Source: Phellopilus nigrolimitatus
Lineage: Eukaryota; Basidiomycota; Agaricomycetes; Hymenochaetales; Hymenochaetaceae
Direction of reading: 5' to 3'
NCBI GenBank assembly: GCA_021029095.1
Contig: JAJOHG010000085.1
Coordinates: 1-64,000, forward strand
DNA: 64,000 nt
In this document: positions 25,940 through 38,138 of the stretch, in pieces
How positions within the stretch are numbered: the stretch's first letter is position 1
How the letters are laid out: each line of letters begins with the position of its first letter
Program-made: the position numbers and the translations under genes
The notes under the pieces: generated by a model
Databases searched by the model: none
Told to the model about the DNA's origin: nothing
The model's input: the letters and a program-made list of their open reading frames with translations, nothing else

Positions 25940-26890
25940 ACTTTTCTTCGGTAAATAACGCATCTCGTGCGTATCCTTTGACCAAGATACTGTCCTTTTG
26001 CGTTATGCCCTTTCTTGAAGTTTCTTTTGCCATTGCTTCGTTGTTAGTTAGTAAAAAAAACTGAAAATCAAACTCTCATTTGTACTTCTTTCGTGACAAG
26101 TTGATTAAATATATTTTCCGAACCCCGGTACAGTTTCCCCACCGCGATGCATGCAACACATACATTTGGTCGTCAGCACTTGGATATCCATTGATGCTGA
26201 TGTAAGCCAGAAATAGACGCGCTAAATCGGGAGTGGTTCACAGCCACTGTCGTAAGCAATGCTCTGAGAACACCATCGGACTCTGGTATTGTGGGCTTTG
26301 CGGGTGAGCAAGTAGCAGCCAAGCTCATGATTTCTTCGAATGAGGGTCTCGAAATCTTGTGTTTCCTTTCTATTCCTCGATTTTCACCGGCGACTCTCTG
26401 TCAACTGCGCTGGCATGTGCTATGGGGCGCTCGTGGGCTTCCAAAGTGGACCGCCAAGAGTCTTCATACGTGATTCGGAACGTCAGCGACAATGATGTCT
26501 CCCCCAATTTTTAAGATCAAAAATCCTTGCGCGGTCTGGATCCTCCAGCAACCAGCAAGGAAAGACCATCAAGAAAGATGTGATTGACATGTATTTCCTA
26601 ATGCTCTTAGCGCATTCTCGCTGCTATACTGTTTGCATCTTGCCCGTCATATGCCTCTCATTTATCTGGTGGCCTGTTTGTTCGAAACAACGCCACCATT
26701 GCTAGTCGTGATTTTGGGCGTGCTACACGGTTGTCGCGGGGCATCATGGCTCGCTGGGCGCGATCTGAATCTCTTCAAGAAGCCGGAGATTTTAAAAAGA
26801 AAAGTTATGTAGGGTATAAAAGAGGATCTTATTTTGTAGGAGACTCCCCAGTGTCTTCGCTTTCCTTCAAGCAGTATTCAAAGTCAAGCC
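25940..26890. other. TLP3-TLP4 intergenic region
   Basis: 3' DNA of TLP3 followed by the duplicated TLP promoter. The motif ATAGACGCGCTAAAT at about 26214 recurs downstream of TLP4 at about 28284, showing that 3' flanks were part of the duplicated unit. No gene seen. Confidence 0.55.
26815..26822 (+). promoter_or_regulatory. TATA box of TLP4
   Basis: TATAAAAG followed by AGGATC, 76 bp before the ATG, at the same spacing as in TLP3. Confidence 0.7.
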
Positions 26891-28094
26891 ATGAAATCCA
26901 TTGTCTTCTTATCGCTGCTCGCTGTGGTCTCTGGAGCCTCGGCCAGGACTTTCACCGTTACCAACGCGTGCCCGTTCACCATCTGGTGCGCCATTGACTC
27001 AATATTTCAAACATTCTTCAGTCCATTTCTGACATCATTTTTAGGCCTGCGGTAATTTCTCTGTCAGACGTGTAGCGTAGTACGCTCAGATGATGCCTTC
27101 TAGCTCTTCACAGACCTCAACGTCGCATCGAATGTCCCAGACCAGCCGACTGGGTAAGCATGCTTCACTCTTCTACATGCGATGTTGTCATATTACTCAT
27201 TTTTATGAACATGTGCTTAGATGGGAGGCAGCCGCCTTTACCTCCGTCAGCTTCAGCGTACCAGACAACTGGAAGGCTGGTCGCATCTGGGGCCGCCGCA
27301 ACTGCGACTTTAGCACGAACCCTGGCCCGAACTCGTGTGCGACCGGAGGCTGCAATGGCGGGTTACTCTGTGACCCGCATTCGGGCACGGTCAGTCGATG
27401 TGTACTCTATGTTTGGCGTGCAGGCCGCCTTATGTCATCCAATATAGGGAGTGCCTCCAGTGACTGTTGCGGAATGGACGCTCCAGGGAGATGGGAACCG
27501 AGACTTCTACGACGGTAGGTATCTGCTGCAGTCTCTTTTTGTTACATTTTCACATAAACAAGGAAACTAATAACCATAATAATCAAGTGTCTCTCGTGGA
27601 TGGGTATGATCTGCCGATGCAGATCACTAACAACGTCGGATGCCCTGTCGCTGGTTGCGATGTTGACCTGGGTCCCAACTGTTCGTAATGTTTTCCTTTT
27701 GCTTTTTTGATACATTGGTGAATACTAAGTAATTGATGTATGCAGGCCCCGACGCTCTAAAGGGGCCTTTCGACTCAACTGGTTTCCCTCTTGGTTGTAA
27801 AAGTGCCTGCTTTGCAAACCTCGATGGCAACCCGCGTGCGTTTCCGTTGTCCTTTCTTATTAAGCGCGACCTATATTTATTAAACATATATCCATAGAGG
27901 ATTCGGCGAACTGCTGCACTGGATCGCACAACACCCCAGCGACGTGCCCGCCTTCTGGCGTGGAGTTCTATTCCTATTTCAAGGGAAACTGTCCTAATGC
28001 GTACGCGTACGCGTTCGACGAGTCTAGTGGTACGGCGCTCTGGACGTGCGACTCGGGTAAAAACGCGGACTATACCCTCACTTTCTGCCCGTAA
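26891..28094 (+). CDS. Thaumatin-like protein 4 (TLP4), secreted
   Basis: ATG at 26891 (MKSIVFLSLLAVVSGASA, signal peptide), mature start RTFTVTNACPFTIW. Exon 1 ends at 26985, the microexon GCCTGCG is 27044-27050, and exon 3 begins at 27104. Conserved blocks: GRIWGRRNCDFS, CATGGCNGGLLCD, GVPPVTVAEWTLQGDGN, DGYDLPMQITNNVGCPVAGC, CKSACFANLDGNP, CCTGSHNTPATCP and ADYTLTFCP; the stop is TAA at 28092-28094. It is about 255 residues and the best consensus member of the set. Thaumatin-fold protein, likely cell-wall or extracellular, possibly glucan-binding. Confidence 0.9.
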
Positions 28095-28625
28095 ACACTC
28101 TTTCGGTTAATAACTTACTCCGTACATTCGGTCAACTACTTCTTTACATCACGCTCTTTCTTCTGCCGTTCCTTCACTTCCGTCATTTGTTTTTAATACA
28201 ATTGCAAAATCAGACGCTTCTCTGCGTAACAAGCTGACAAGATATGAGGAAGCGCTTTCCTCGAAGCCGATATACACCAAATATAGACGCGCTAAATTTG
28301 GAGTGGCGCTCGCAGCAAGGCCACAGCCACTGCCTTGACTCTCCAAAGCCTCTCCATTTCCAAGAGCCAGAACTCGCCGTCATGAACACGTTGCAGACCT
28401 TTCTTGCTCTTCAACTTCCACCGCCACCTCGCCGCCTTCGCAGCGTGCTCTGCTTTTCTGTCTTGCTAGCGTCTTTCGGTTTTCTGACGACTATTGGAAC
28501 TCCATTGCAACAACCTCTGGAGTCTGGATTTAAAGTCGGAATTTCAAATCTGAATTCGTATGCGAAAGCCAGAATGACTCCAGAGTAAAATATCTTGAGC
28601 TGAACTCTTTATGTTTATGTTAGAC
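28095..28625. other. TLP4-TLP5 intergenic region
   Basis: 3' flank of TLP4 and promoter of TLP5. A frame at 28244-28588 has no family resemblance. Unlike TLP3/TLP4, I find no TATAAAAG box upstream of TLP5. Confidence 0.5.
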
Positions 28626-30182
28626 ATGAAGTTTGACACTTTGTCTACATTGGCTATTTTTGCGTCGAGCAGCGCTGCTCGGACGTTCACGGTCTATAAC
28701 GCATGTCCATTCACTATTTGGTACGCCATCCGACGAGCTCGTCTTATAATGCAAGCTGAATTTCGTATAGGCCAGCTGTGAGATTCATATTTGCTTTGCT
28801 CCGAGGGAACCGAGGGACTCATTAGACTGCAGATATACACGGACCTCACCATCGCCACCAACGTTCCCGACCAGGCGACCGGGTTGGTTGGATGTTGCTT
28901 ATCATTTACAGATGAAGTGACTGATGTGATTTTCACAGATGGGAAGCTGCTGCTTTCAGCACCGTAAGCTTCTATGTCCCAGATAACTGGAAGGCTGGCC
29001 GTATTTGGGTATGTTTTCTTGAACCTTCGTTTACTCGGCATATCCTGCCTCGCGCAGCCAAGTCTTCGGTCTTCAGAGAAGCTAACTCTCTTCGAACTTT
29101 TGGCTAGGGAAGACGCAATTGTAATTTTAGCATCAACGCGGGTCCGAACTCATGTGCCACGGGTGGGTGTAATGGTGGACTGCTATGCGATAATAAAACT
29201 GGCACAGTGCGTGTCCCTTTTTATATTGGAACAATCAGCTTCAGTAACAGTAATAAAATCCCAGGGAATTCCACCAGTAACAGTTGCCGAATGGACCCTT
29301 CAGGGAGATGGGAACTTAGATAACTATGATGGTAGGCAGTCGGATATCCTGAGACGCATTATTTTGCTGATGTCGCTTGTTGCTGTACAGTTTCTCTTGT
29401 TGATGGAAGCGACCTTCCAATGCGTATTGATAACAACGTCGGATGTCCTATTGCGGATTGTCCAGTCGACTTAGGGCCGAACTGTACAAATATCAATTAA
29501 AATGGTTCATTTACTTCCACTAATTCGTGAGATGTTGTAGGCCCTGCTGCCTTGAAAGGCCCATTGGACTCCAGTGGGTTTCCCCTCGGTTGCAAGAGCG
29601 CTTGCTCTGCAAATCTTGATGGTAACCAAGGTAGGACATTCGTCTATCTCTGCTTCGCGATGTCTACAGTAATGATACTTTGTTATTCGCACACAATGGT
29701 TTTCAGCCAACTCGCCGAATTGCTGCTCTGGGCAATTTGATACGCCGCAAACGTGCCCATCCTCAGGAGTAGAATACTACTCTTATTTCAAGGGCAACTG
29801 TCCAAATGCTTATGCTTACGCTTTTGATGAGAGTAGCAATACTGCGCTCTGGAGATGCGATTCAGGCAAAAATGCAGATTATACGCTTACCTTTTGCCCG
29901 TGAGTGCCTATCCTCTATGACGAACGTAGGCTAAGTCCTAATAGAAGCACGAACGCAACAAATTTCGGGAATGGGACCAACGCATCTCTTTCGATGTCCA
30001 TGTCGCCTTCTACTGCCACTTCTAGCTCTGCCTCTGCGAATAGCGCTACCACGGTCGGCGATCCGACAATTGTGTCGAGTGCGTTGTCTTTGCGACACCA
30101 GCCGGACCTCCGATGCTGGTGCGCCCGTCCTTTATGTGCTGGAATTGGACTGGTCATCGCAATTGCACTTCTTTGTGCATGA
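28626..30182 (+). CDS. Thaumatin-like protein 5 (TLP5) with optional Ser/Thr-rich GPI-like tail
   Basis: ATG at 28626 (MKFDTLSTLAIFASSSAA), mature start RTFTVYNACPFTIW, microexon GCCAGCT at 28771-28777. It has an extra intron absent from the other copies, splitting GRIW|GRRNCNFS. The thaumatin blocks are complete to ADYTLTFCP. There the sequence reads TGC CCG TGA GTG: a stop codon at 29901-29903 that overlaps a consensus GTGAGT donor at 29900. Splicing 29900-29944 (45 nt, CTAAT before TAG) removes the stop and continues in frame with STNATNFGNGTNASL, a Ser/Thr-rich stretch, and a hydrophobic end CAGIGLVIAIALLCA (stop at 30180-30182). Unspliced mRNA gives a plain secreted TLP ending at 29903. 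The tail resembles a GPI-attachment signal; that is inference. Confidence 0.8.
29900..29944 (+). promoter_or_regulatory. Candidate stop-removing intron of TLP5
   Basis: The donor GTGAGT overlaps the TGA stop, the candidate branch point CTAAT lies close to the acceptor TAG, and the length is 45 nt, a multiple of three. Retention therefore ends the protein at once, and splicing extends it by about 80 residues. Confidence 0.6.
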
Positions 30183-30522
30183 TCATTTACGTGCTAATGT
30201 ATATCGATGTCTACGACTGTTGTGTAACTCTACAAGTAGCTTAAAATTGGATAATGATCTCTGCTGAAAAGTCATATACGTGTTTGTGCCCGTCTATGAC
30301 TGCCACATACATCCACGACACATGCACAGTATAGATCTCCGGCAGAACAACATCTTGTATGTCGTGTACTACAGTGTATAGTAGCACGCTTGCCATCTGG
30401 CGATTTAAAAAAGAGCTGGAGTTTAGCATTTTGTACTAGACCACACAAGTGACCGCCACCTGCAACAAAATTAGTGACTAATGACATATTCCCCGCCATT
30501 GTTTCAATCAGTCTGCATACAT
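30183..30522. other. Intergenic region TLP5/Tcd
   Basis: Convergent 3' ends of two genes; nothing else is supported. Confidence 0.5.
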
Positions 30523-32244
30523 TTATCGCATCGCCCTATCCCACCAGTCTTTCGCCTCCTTCCTACGCTTGCTTACCAACGCCGAGACATCCTCTCCCCA
30601 TATCTCCTCCGGCGTCTGCCCGCTCGCGCAGCCCTCGACGTGCTTCTGGTATTCCGGCCAGTCGAGCACTACACAATTCTGCACGGACAGGGGCGCAGAC
30701 GGATCCCAGCGCGTGAGTGCGACTTTGTTCGGTACTCGATGCGGCGGAATGAGCGAGCGGCCGCGGTGCAGGTCTTCAAGTATGTACGCGATGTCGGTCT
30801 CGTCAATTGGGAGGCGACTGCACGGTTAGTCGGTGACTTTATTAGATGAAGACTAGGAGTGAAATCAAGAAAACATACTTTATCGTCTCTCCTGCGATCT
30901 TCTCCTCTCGCACGAGCAGCTCGCGAAGAAGCTTCTCGTATGTCTTGCGCCTATTTTTTATCCAGAGTGGGTTGGGGATCGGCCGCCCCGCAATTTCGCA
31001 CAGTACGTAGGCTGCAGCATTCAGGCCAAATATAGACGGGAGCGGGCCTTGGATCGTTTTTCTGTTTCAGCGCAATTTCAAACTTAACTGAATAATTCTC
31101 ACCGAAAACAGGCAATATTCTGACTCGAAAGTCGTCAAAGGGCGTGAGCTCCTGCACGTTGCCCTTCTCTCGTTCATCCTCTGCGAGCGGAAGCAGCTTG
31201 ATATCTGCATCGGGTTGCTCTGTCGAGTACACTACAGGGATACCCGATGAGATACCCGCCTTGCGCAGCTGTACGCGCACTGCCCGTGTAAGCGAGTCTT
31301 CTGCGGTGCATGAAATATCAGAAATTTGGATACGCGTTGGATCGAGCTTGGATCCGGCTCCCATAGATGAGATAACCTAACAATTGCATTGAGAAGTTGT
31401 GCATGGTGTCAAGATAAAAGCACACCTTGATGCCATTCGAGTGACAATACTTGAGAAGATCAATCTTTGTAGTAATGTTGTCAATTGCATCTAAGAGCTC
31501 AGTAATGAGACAGGGTGGAGCAATTGCGAGCAAGAAACACACCTATTACCCAATCCATTCCTTCCAACAGGCTCGCACCATCTTCCTTTCTCCAAAGATC
31601 CTCTCGGGCATCGACTGTTACTTCGAGTGACATCCTCATCAACGCGCTCTTCATGGCCTGCACCTTAGACGACCCGACGTCGCCCAGCATCGCTGTCGCA
31701 TGTCTATTCAACGATGACATTGTGACACGATCGAAATCTACCAGTCGTATATTAGTGATACCGCTGTGGACAAAAGTTTAGCATATGAATAGGCAGGGAG
31801 ATGACGAGTCCTACTCTAGACGCACGATCTAACAAGCATTACCGCCGCCCAGCTTCCGACTCCTCCGCAGCCCACGACAGCGACTTTGGCGGATCTCACC
31901 CGTTCCATCCCATCTTCCTTGAATAACGCATAGCATCGCGCCAACTGCTCCCTGAATAGTTCTTCCGAGCGCTCTCCTCGTAGTATCCGTTCCTTGACGG
32001 GTTCGACACGCTCCTTCACGAGCTCCGAGATATGAGAAGGGATCAGCGCATCCCTATAGTCCGGAAGCTGAGAAGATGAGTCCTCTCTTGCCAATGCCTC
32101 CCTGATTTCTTCTCGAAGTTGTTGCCGCCGACGTCGACGAGAGTAGGACTGGTAAGAGGATATTACACCAACTGTTGCGAGAGATCCTGCAACCGCAGCC
32201 AAAGCCAGTTGTGTCTTATGGGACTGGAGATTTAAAGAGCTCAT
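30523..32244 (-). CDS. tRNA threonylcarbamoyladenosine dehydratase (TcdA/Tcd1/Tcd2 family)
   Basis: Start ATG complements 32242-32244 (MSSLNLQSHKTQ) and stop TAA is at 30523-30525. A hydrophobic N-terminal helix (LALAAVAGSLATVGVISSY) followed by Arg-rich residues suits the mitochondrial outer-membrane anchor known for yeast Tcd1/Tcd2. The E1/ThiF-like core has VAVVGCGGVGSWAAVM, IRLVDFDRVTMSSLNR, DAIDNITTKIDLLKYC and SSMGAGSKLDPTRI. The C-terminus has AGRPIPNPLWIKNRRKTYE, LPIDETDIAYILEDLHRGRS and WGEDVSALVSKRRKEA. The enzyme uses ATP to cyclise t6A at position 37 of ANN-decoding tRNAs to ct6A. Several short introns interrupt it. It is divergent from the F-box gene over 166 bp. Confidence 0.88.
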
Positions 32245-32410
32245 CACTCTTTGGTGGGACAGTCTTGAGATACTGTTTTGACGCGTTCAGCCTGAGGAAT
32301 GCAGTGACTGCGACAGTGCGAGTTGACGACGACCTTGAAGCACGTGTCTGGTTACTTAAGCGAGCACGATCAAATGGCTACGCGCGAATTCCGCATCCCA
32401 TCGCCAGAAC

Positions 32411-34123
32411 ATGGTCTCTGCTGACAACCTCCATTTTGATATCCTCGGGTTGATTTTCGCATATCTATCAGGAAGCGACTTGGTTTCTGTTTCTCTTGTC
32501 AGCAGAGCGTTTCTGAACAGCGTCACACCGCGTCTCTATCACGCCCTCGTCTTCACCCATTTTCACGCGAAGAGGTACCCGAAGGTATCAAATTAAAGCA
32601 GACAAAAGAAAGGAAGGAAGCTAAACTTATACATGACAGACAGTCACTCCTTTCGCATCGCTTCTGAAGCGGCCGTTCTTGGCCGTTCACGTCCAAGTCT
32701 GTGGTGAGAGTCAACGGTATTGGCTTTTAGTAAAATGCGTTAATTCGCGTTTATTAACAAGACATCTCTTCCCTCCCACTACACAAGGGACAACCAAATC
32801 AGGCCTTTCTTTCGGACTGCACAAAAGCCCTAGAAATCTGCGTCAACATAACTAAGTTTAGGCTCACTCCAAATGTTCTTCCAAATTTCCTGGAGACGCT
32901 CTCAAAGAAAACGAATCTAAAGGATCTTCAAGTCAATGCGTCCATCACAACAGAACAGGCTGAGATTTTAACCTCACTCCAAGGGCTTCGGAGTATCCGT
33001 CTCGTTCATTGCTCATGGTGCTTAATGAATCTTTTCCCGCGCTGGATATCCGTGCTGAGTCCAACTTTGACTCACCTCACTCTCACTGTCAGTACTCTCC
33101 GAGCGAAATGGATTTTTATCTGTTTGAATATTGACATTCTCGAAGCTGACGCCAGACTTGAACGAAGTAATCCTCGAGCGTATACTCATACAGCTTCCCG
33201 GCCTCCTCAGTCTGCATATCCGAAACTGTATGAAACTCGAACACGCAGTGGTTTTCCGGCTCTTAGCCCATACTCCGCTCTTAGAAAACTTAGCAGTTTC
33301 CGTATATGTCTGTCTTTATATATTTCTTACTTTATTTCAACGAATCTGATATAGCCATTTGTCTTACCAGGAAAATGCAACTACGGATACTTCCTCATTC
33401 GCGGAGCTGAAAAATCTGCGTCTTCTCCACCTCGATACACACAACGTCTTTTCTACTGCAACTGCGTACAATATCTGGAGTAATATCATCGCACACACGA
33501 AGAGCACACACGCGCCGCTATCGATCCTGACGCTCCAGCTGTCCGGCAAGCTGGTCCTTAGTGATACAATAGTCGACGAGATTCTCGACGCGCATGCGGA
33601 CACGCTCACTATGCTACGCTTCGTCAGATGTGGTGTTGGCGTCTCCAAACTCCGGGAGATATGCTCGCGTTGCGGAAAGCTTGAGAAGCTGGCGGTACAC
33701 GTCCCCGTTAAAGAGTTGGTGAGCGATGCCCTTGAGCGATGGTCGCATCGAGACACAATAACGCTGACCTATCGTATGCTAGAATTCATTTGTGGGAGCC
33801 ATCGGGGAATCGCGATCCCTGAAGCTGCTCGTTGATGAGCGGGAAGTGCAAACACCTTCCGGGCGGCGCGCGTCCTTGAATCATGAAGACGTGAGAGCAC
33901 TCATGGCTGTGTCTCCGAAGCTGCGTACCATTATCAGTGATAGCAGGAGCTGGAAGGTCCGCTCTATTTTGGCCTGTCCTTGTGAGAACCTTCTTGATTG
34001 CCTTATTGATGCTTTATTTTTATTTGTTTTATTGGCTAGGGTTCCGGAGACGTTGAAAACCTCCGCATCACGCTCGAGCGGCTCAAGACCTCGTCGTTCC
34101 CTAATGTGATGAGTTTTCCATGA
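32411..34123 (+). CDS. F-box/LRR-type protein, multi-exon
   Basis: ATG at 32411 gives MVSADNLHFDILGLIFAYL then VSLVSRAFLNSVTPRLYH, the F-box pattern of basidiomycete SCF adaptors. Later exons carry leucine-rich repeats such as LRSIRLVHCSWCLMNLFP, LPGLLSLHIRNCMKLEH, LKNLRLLHLDTHNVF and CGKLEKLAVHVPVKEL. I join about seven exons to a stop TGA at 34121-34123 (end KTSSFPNVMSFP). All junctions read in frame with short introns. The target is unknown. It is unrelated in detail to the single-exon F-box gene at 8573-9796. Confidence 0.72.
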
Positions 34124-34927
34124 GCCACACTGCCCGCGCAAACATGACAAGTCAGTTTCTGCACATACAATACAGCACTAAATGACTTATATTCTCATGC
34201 AGTAAACACGATTTAATCTCTTGCAATGACGTTAACTGTGTCGTGCAGTCAACTTACCATGTCAGGACGGAGCGTGTGTTTTCATTCCCTCTTCGATACT
34301 CTGCATGCAAGTGTCCCATCCCGAGTTCCTCTTCTTTCCCTGTAGTTTCTAGGCTTCTATTGGTCGCTCGAGAACAATCATTTCTTGCTTATTTTCGTCA
34401 TTTCCTAAATGCCTATTGTTCCGGATATTTAGAGGTATGTTCATATCTCTTCACTTACCAGCTCTCGTAACCATTACTTGTACAATATCATATCTCGTCA
34501 TCCGTGTTCAAAGCTTTCAAAGCTATTACTTAAGTTTGTTTCTTATGTCTTCTGACCGGTAGGCTTCGAACAAGCTTTCTGAACTTAAAATTTGAGTGCA
34601 CCTAGAGTGGCGAAGCTATCTTCGCAGCTGATATAGACGCCCGTACCTTCTGAACTGAACTGCCTGAATTGTAGCTAGATAAAGATACTAAGACACTTAA
34701 ATTAATCTGCGCTGTATTGAACAAGTCGGTACGGAAAAGTGGATGAGTAGACTGCAAATTGTACAATGACGAGTCGCGGCAAAGGCATGTACATGTACAG
34801 TGGTGAATCACCGCTCGCCACCGATTAAGGATTTATCCAAATCAAGAAATCAACCAGAAACGGCGCACAATCACCCAGACTAAAGAAACGTATGCACGAG
34901 CGAAGGTGGACAAGAACCAGACGGGGT
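34124..34927. other. Intergenic region
   Basis: Convergent 3' ends; AT-richer DNA without supported genes or clear repeats. Confidence 0.5.
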
Positions 34928-37571
34928 CTATTTCCCATCGACGAAGTCGAGCGCGTCCTCTAGGCCCCGTACCAAGCGGTCCGTGCTGAATGCGTTCCGG
35001 ATGCTCACGCCGCGCACAATGCGCTTCACGCCGCCGATGGCGCGATGGCTTGGCGGTGGCGGAACGGAGTTCGACGCTTCGCTCGCACCCTCCATACCGC
35101 TCAGCTCCGACATGGACGCGGACGTAGATACAGTTGGTGTAGGAGACACCACCCGCGTCACCGGGGACCCGTTCCGGACGCGCTGTACGCGCGGCGTGTT
35201 GACCGGCGCTGGTGAGGTGGGCCGCTGTCGTTGCTGCCAGTTCTGGTGCGGGTGTGCATCGGGCACGCGGTCGACGTACGTCGTGATCGTCGTCGTGCTC
35301 ATGTAAGTCGCGCCGAATGCCGCTCCTCCGACTGTTGCCGCTGAAATCGTGCTAGAGCGGGAGCGACCCATACTCGCTCCTGAGATCGGAGAGCCACTGA
35401 GATATGACGTCGGATGCGGGGCGTACGAAAGTGCACGCGAACGCGTAGAGCCTCCGCCTTCCGAGTGATCGTATTCTGAGGATGAGGACGGAGAGGACGG
35501 CGAGATGGTGCCCGAGCGACTCAGGCCCGTTCCTCTCGGGGTAGTTCCAGTTGAGAGCTTGGGAAGTGGTGGCCGCTCGGCTCGTCGGGCAATGTCGCGC
35601 ACCCAACCGTCCCACTCGACCTCACTCTCGATGTCGTCCTCATCGTCCATCTCGCTTGCAGCATCCGACCACGGATACGCACTCGAACTAGATGTGGATG
35701 CCGCGCCATCCGCGGAGGACGTAGTCGCGTGCGATGCCTGTCGGCGGAGACCTTCTGATATGGACGGTGCGCGTGGTAGGTGGTGGTAGAAGTGCGCCCC
35801 TTCCGGGTCGCCGTCATTCGTCGCACGGACGGAGAATAGATAGTGCGTCATCGCGGGGCCGAGTTCACCGACCCCGGCTTGTCGCGCGCGCGATAGGATG
35901 GCGAGCCTCCATTCAGGATAAAGGACGCCGAAGGGAATAAATATGGGCCCAGAGGAGGCGAAAGACTGAAATGATGGTGAGGTGAGAGAAGAGTGAGACG
36001 TTTGTCGCGGAGAAGTAGGTGATGTGGGCATTGGGATGACGGGCGAAGGTACCGGCGTTCTCGGGAGCATCGCGTTCGGTAGGAAGGAGGATGTGATGGT
36101 AGTCGGCGCGAGACGATGCATAACACGAAGCAGGCTTTCATATGCTGTATACATACATAAGAATGGGATCTTCAAAATGTAGAATCACACTCACAGCTTC
36201 TACTTGGCATGTCAAGCACAACCCAGGAGCTCGTTTTGGATGGTTTTGGTTTTCGTCTGTCCTGTGGGTGCCAAGGGGCCTGGGGCTCGTCTGACTCTGC
36301 ACCTTCAGGCACCGTTGCACGCCTGAACTTGGCGCAGATAATGCGCGAGGAGCTTTTGACCACCAGTCCGAGCTGCTCAGGCCCACCGAGCACACATAGC
36401 GATGCGATCGGGAACGTGTGCGAAGGCGCCGACGTTGCTTCCTTGCATAAGTTGAGCATTCCGTTACATATAATCGCCCAGCGAGGCTTCCACTCGACTG
36501 CGTGCGTCTGGGACGGTGTCTGTTCGTCAGCATTGCGAGCCGCCCGCGCGCGTGACCGTTTTATGTGGGGTCGGTCAGAGACCTGCACGGGCGATTCGAA
36601 GTACGGTTCAACGTAGGCAGTGCCGCTCCGCGGGAGAGACACAATTGCACCAGCACGATGCAATTCGAACAGCTCAAAAGGCCGTGGCTTGTACCAAGAC
36701 AGCTCTGCGTCTTCCTCGAGAATGAACCCGCTCGCGAAACTCAGCAGCGTGAAGCGCGTGCTCGTAACAGGGTCAGAACCTGAGCTAGTACGCTGGGGAT
36801 GAAAGGATGGAGTGGACGAGGACGAGGACGCGCCGACGGAAGCAGTCGAATATTCCTGTGTGGTTATACGGCCCAGCGGGGACTTCGAACCTTCGACGGC
36901 GAGGCCCGAATCCGAAGCGTGTAGCTCTTTTTTGGAGTCGATGGCAGCAAAGAGATCCCATTCATCGTCATCGCCTTCCTCCGTCCCCCCGTGTGATGCA
37001 GAATCGTACGAGCTTCTTCGTGAAGGCGCAGAGAACGTGACGGGTGAAGCAGGCCTGAATCGAGGAGGCTGCGGTGCGACCGAGGAGCCCCATGCATTGC
37101 ACTTGGATAATATCCAATGCTTAATGTCTTTGACCTGTCGGGAGCTGTTCTAGCCAAAATTCAAGACCAGGAGCAAGGACAGACCTTCCAAGACGTGTCG
37201 ACGTGCGTTACGAGCCATTGGTCCAGCGGCACTAGACCCCACGTAAGCTCGACGCTGCCTAAGCGACACACACGACACACGCACCGAGCCGGCACGCGAT
37301 TGGCAGCGTCCGCATCCCATCGTCAGCAAGCATCCGTGAGACCGACGCGTATTCGCTCATGGCGGTTCGTCGACAATGCACAACGGCGACCTCGAATTCG
37401 CCGACGCCACGGTGTAGAGGCCTGAGATTTGGGGACGCAATGGACCTTCTATCAAGATAAAGTTAGACTTCGAGAAGGGATGCGCACCTTAGGTGCTGTT
37501 GACGACAGAGTTGGGGAATAGGTCGGTAGCGACGACAGCGACGGCGACAACAGCGTCGTCGAGGTCGACAT
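34928..37571 (-). CDS. PH-domain protein with Ser-rich C-terminal region (5' end tentative)
   Basis: The last exon, about 34928-36143, encodes a long Ser/Pro/Thr-rich region (for example TISPSSPSSSSEYDHSEGGG) ending KRIVRGVSIRNAF...GLEDALDFVDGK. An intron with donor GTGAGT at about 36194 joins it to an exon with a PH-like domain: VEWKPRWAIICNGMLNLCKE, SLCVLGGPEQLGLVVKSSSR, SSWVVLDMPSRS, then SYESLLRVMHR. Upstream is a ubiquitin-like/RA-like part: WLVTHVDTSWKVKDIKHW, FTLLSFASGFILEEDAEL, FELFELHRAGAIVSLPR. A plausible start is the ATG complementing 37569-37571 (MSTSTTLLSPSLSSLPTYSP), but one 5' junction near 37270-37400 is uncertain. Likely a cytoplasmic or membrane-recruited signalling protein; partner unknown. 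Confidence 0.65.
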
Positions 37572-38138
37572 CTGCTGTGTTCTGCAGTGCTCTTGTACGC
37601 GGTGGCGCTAAGCACGTAATAAGGGTCGCGTAACGACGCAAAACCACGCGGTTATCGTCGTCGCTTATATAATTATGGGCCGTCTGGCTCTCAAAAAAAG
37701 CTTCCGCACGTCTTCTTGGTCATTCTTCTTCATAAAATTGGCCAACCTTACATCGAATCTGTAGATCTTGCAGGATATTTTGGACTGGAACGCATCACTT
37801 GCTGGTTGCTTCTTTCGAGAAAAAGCTTCAATTACACTCGAGGTGCCTGCTTTATGATTCGAGAAGTCAAATAACTTTGTATGTTCAAGCACTGACTCGA
37901 CAAAAAGAATATTGAACTCTTCTCTTTCATCACTACATTTAGAAAAGGAAAGAAAATGGATGTGAAGCGCGATGACGGTCGAACTCACGCGCACTCTGGA
38001 ATGTCCAAATTTCAATCTGGCCGGCTTAGATTCTCAGTGATCCTCAACCAGACCCGTTAACACAATCTTTCTCCACTCTTCGCATTCGGTTAATCAAGAG
38101 CATACAAAACTTCAACCTGATCTGCTTGTCTACTCGTT
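37572..38138. other. Divergent intergenic region
   Basis: Promoter region between the PH-domain gene and the secreted-protein gene. The 37665-38015 minus-strand frame has no recognisable family. Confidence 0.5.
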
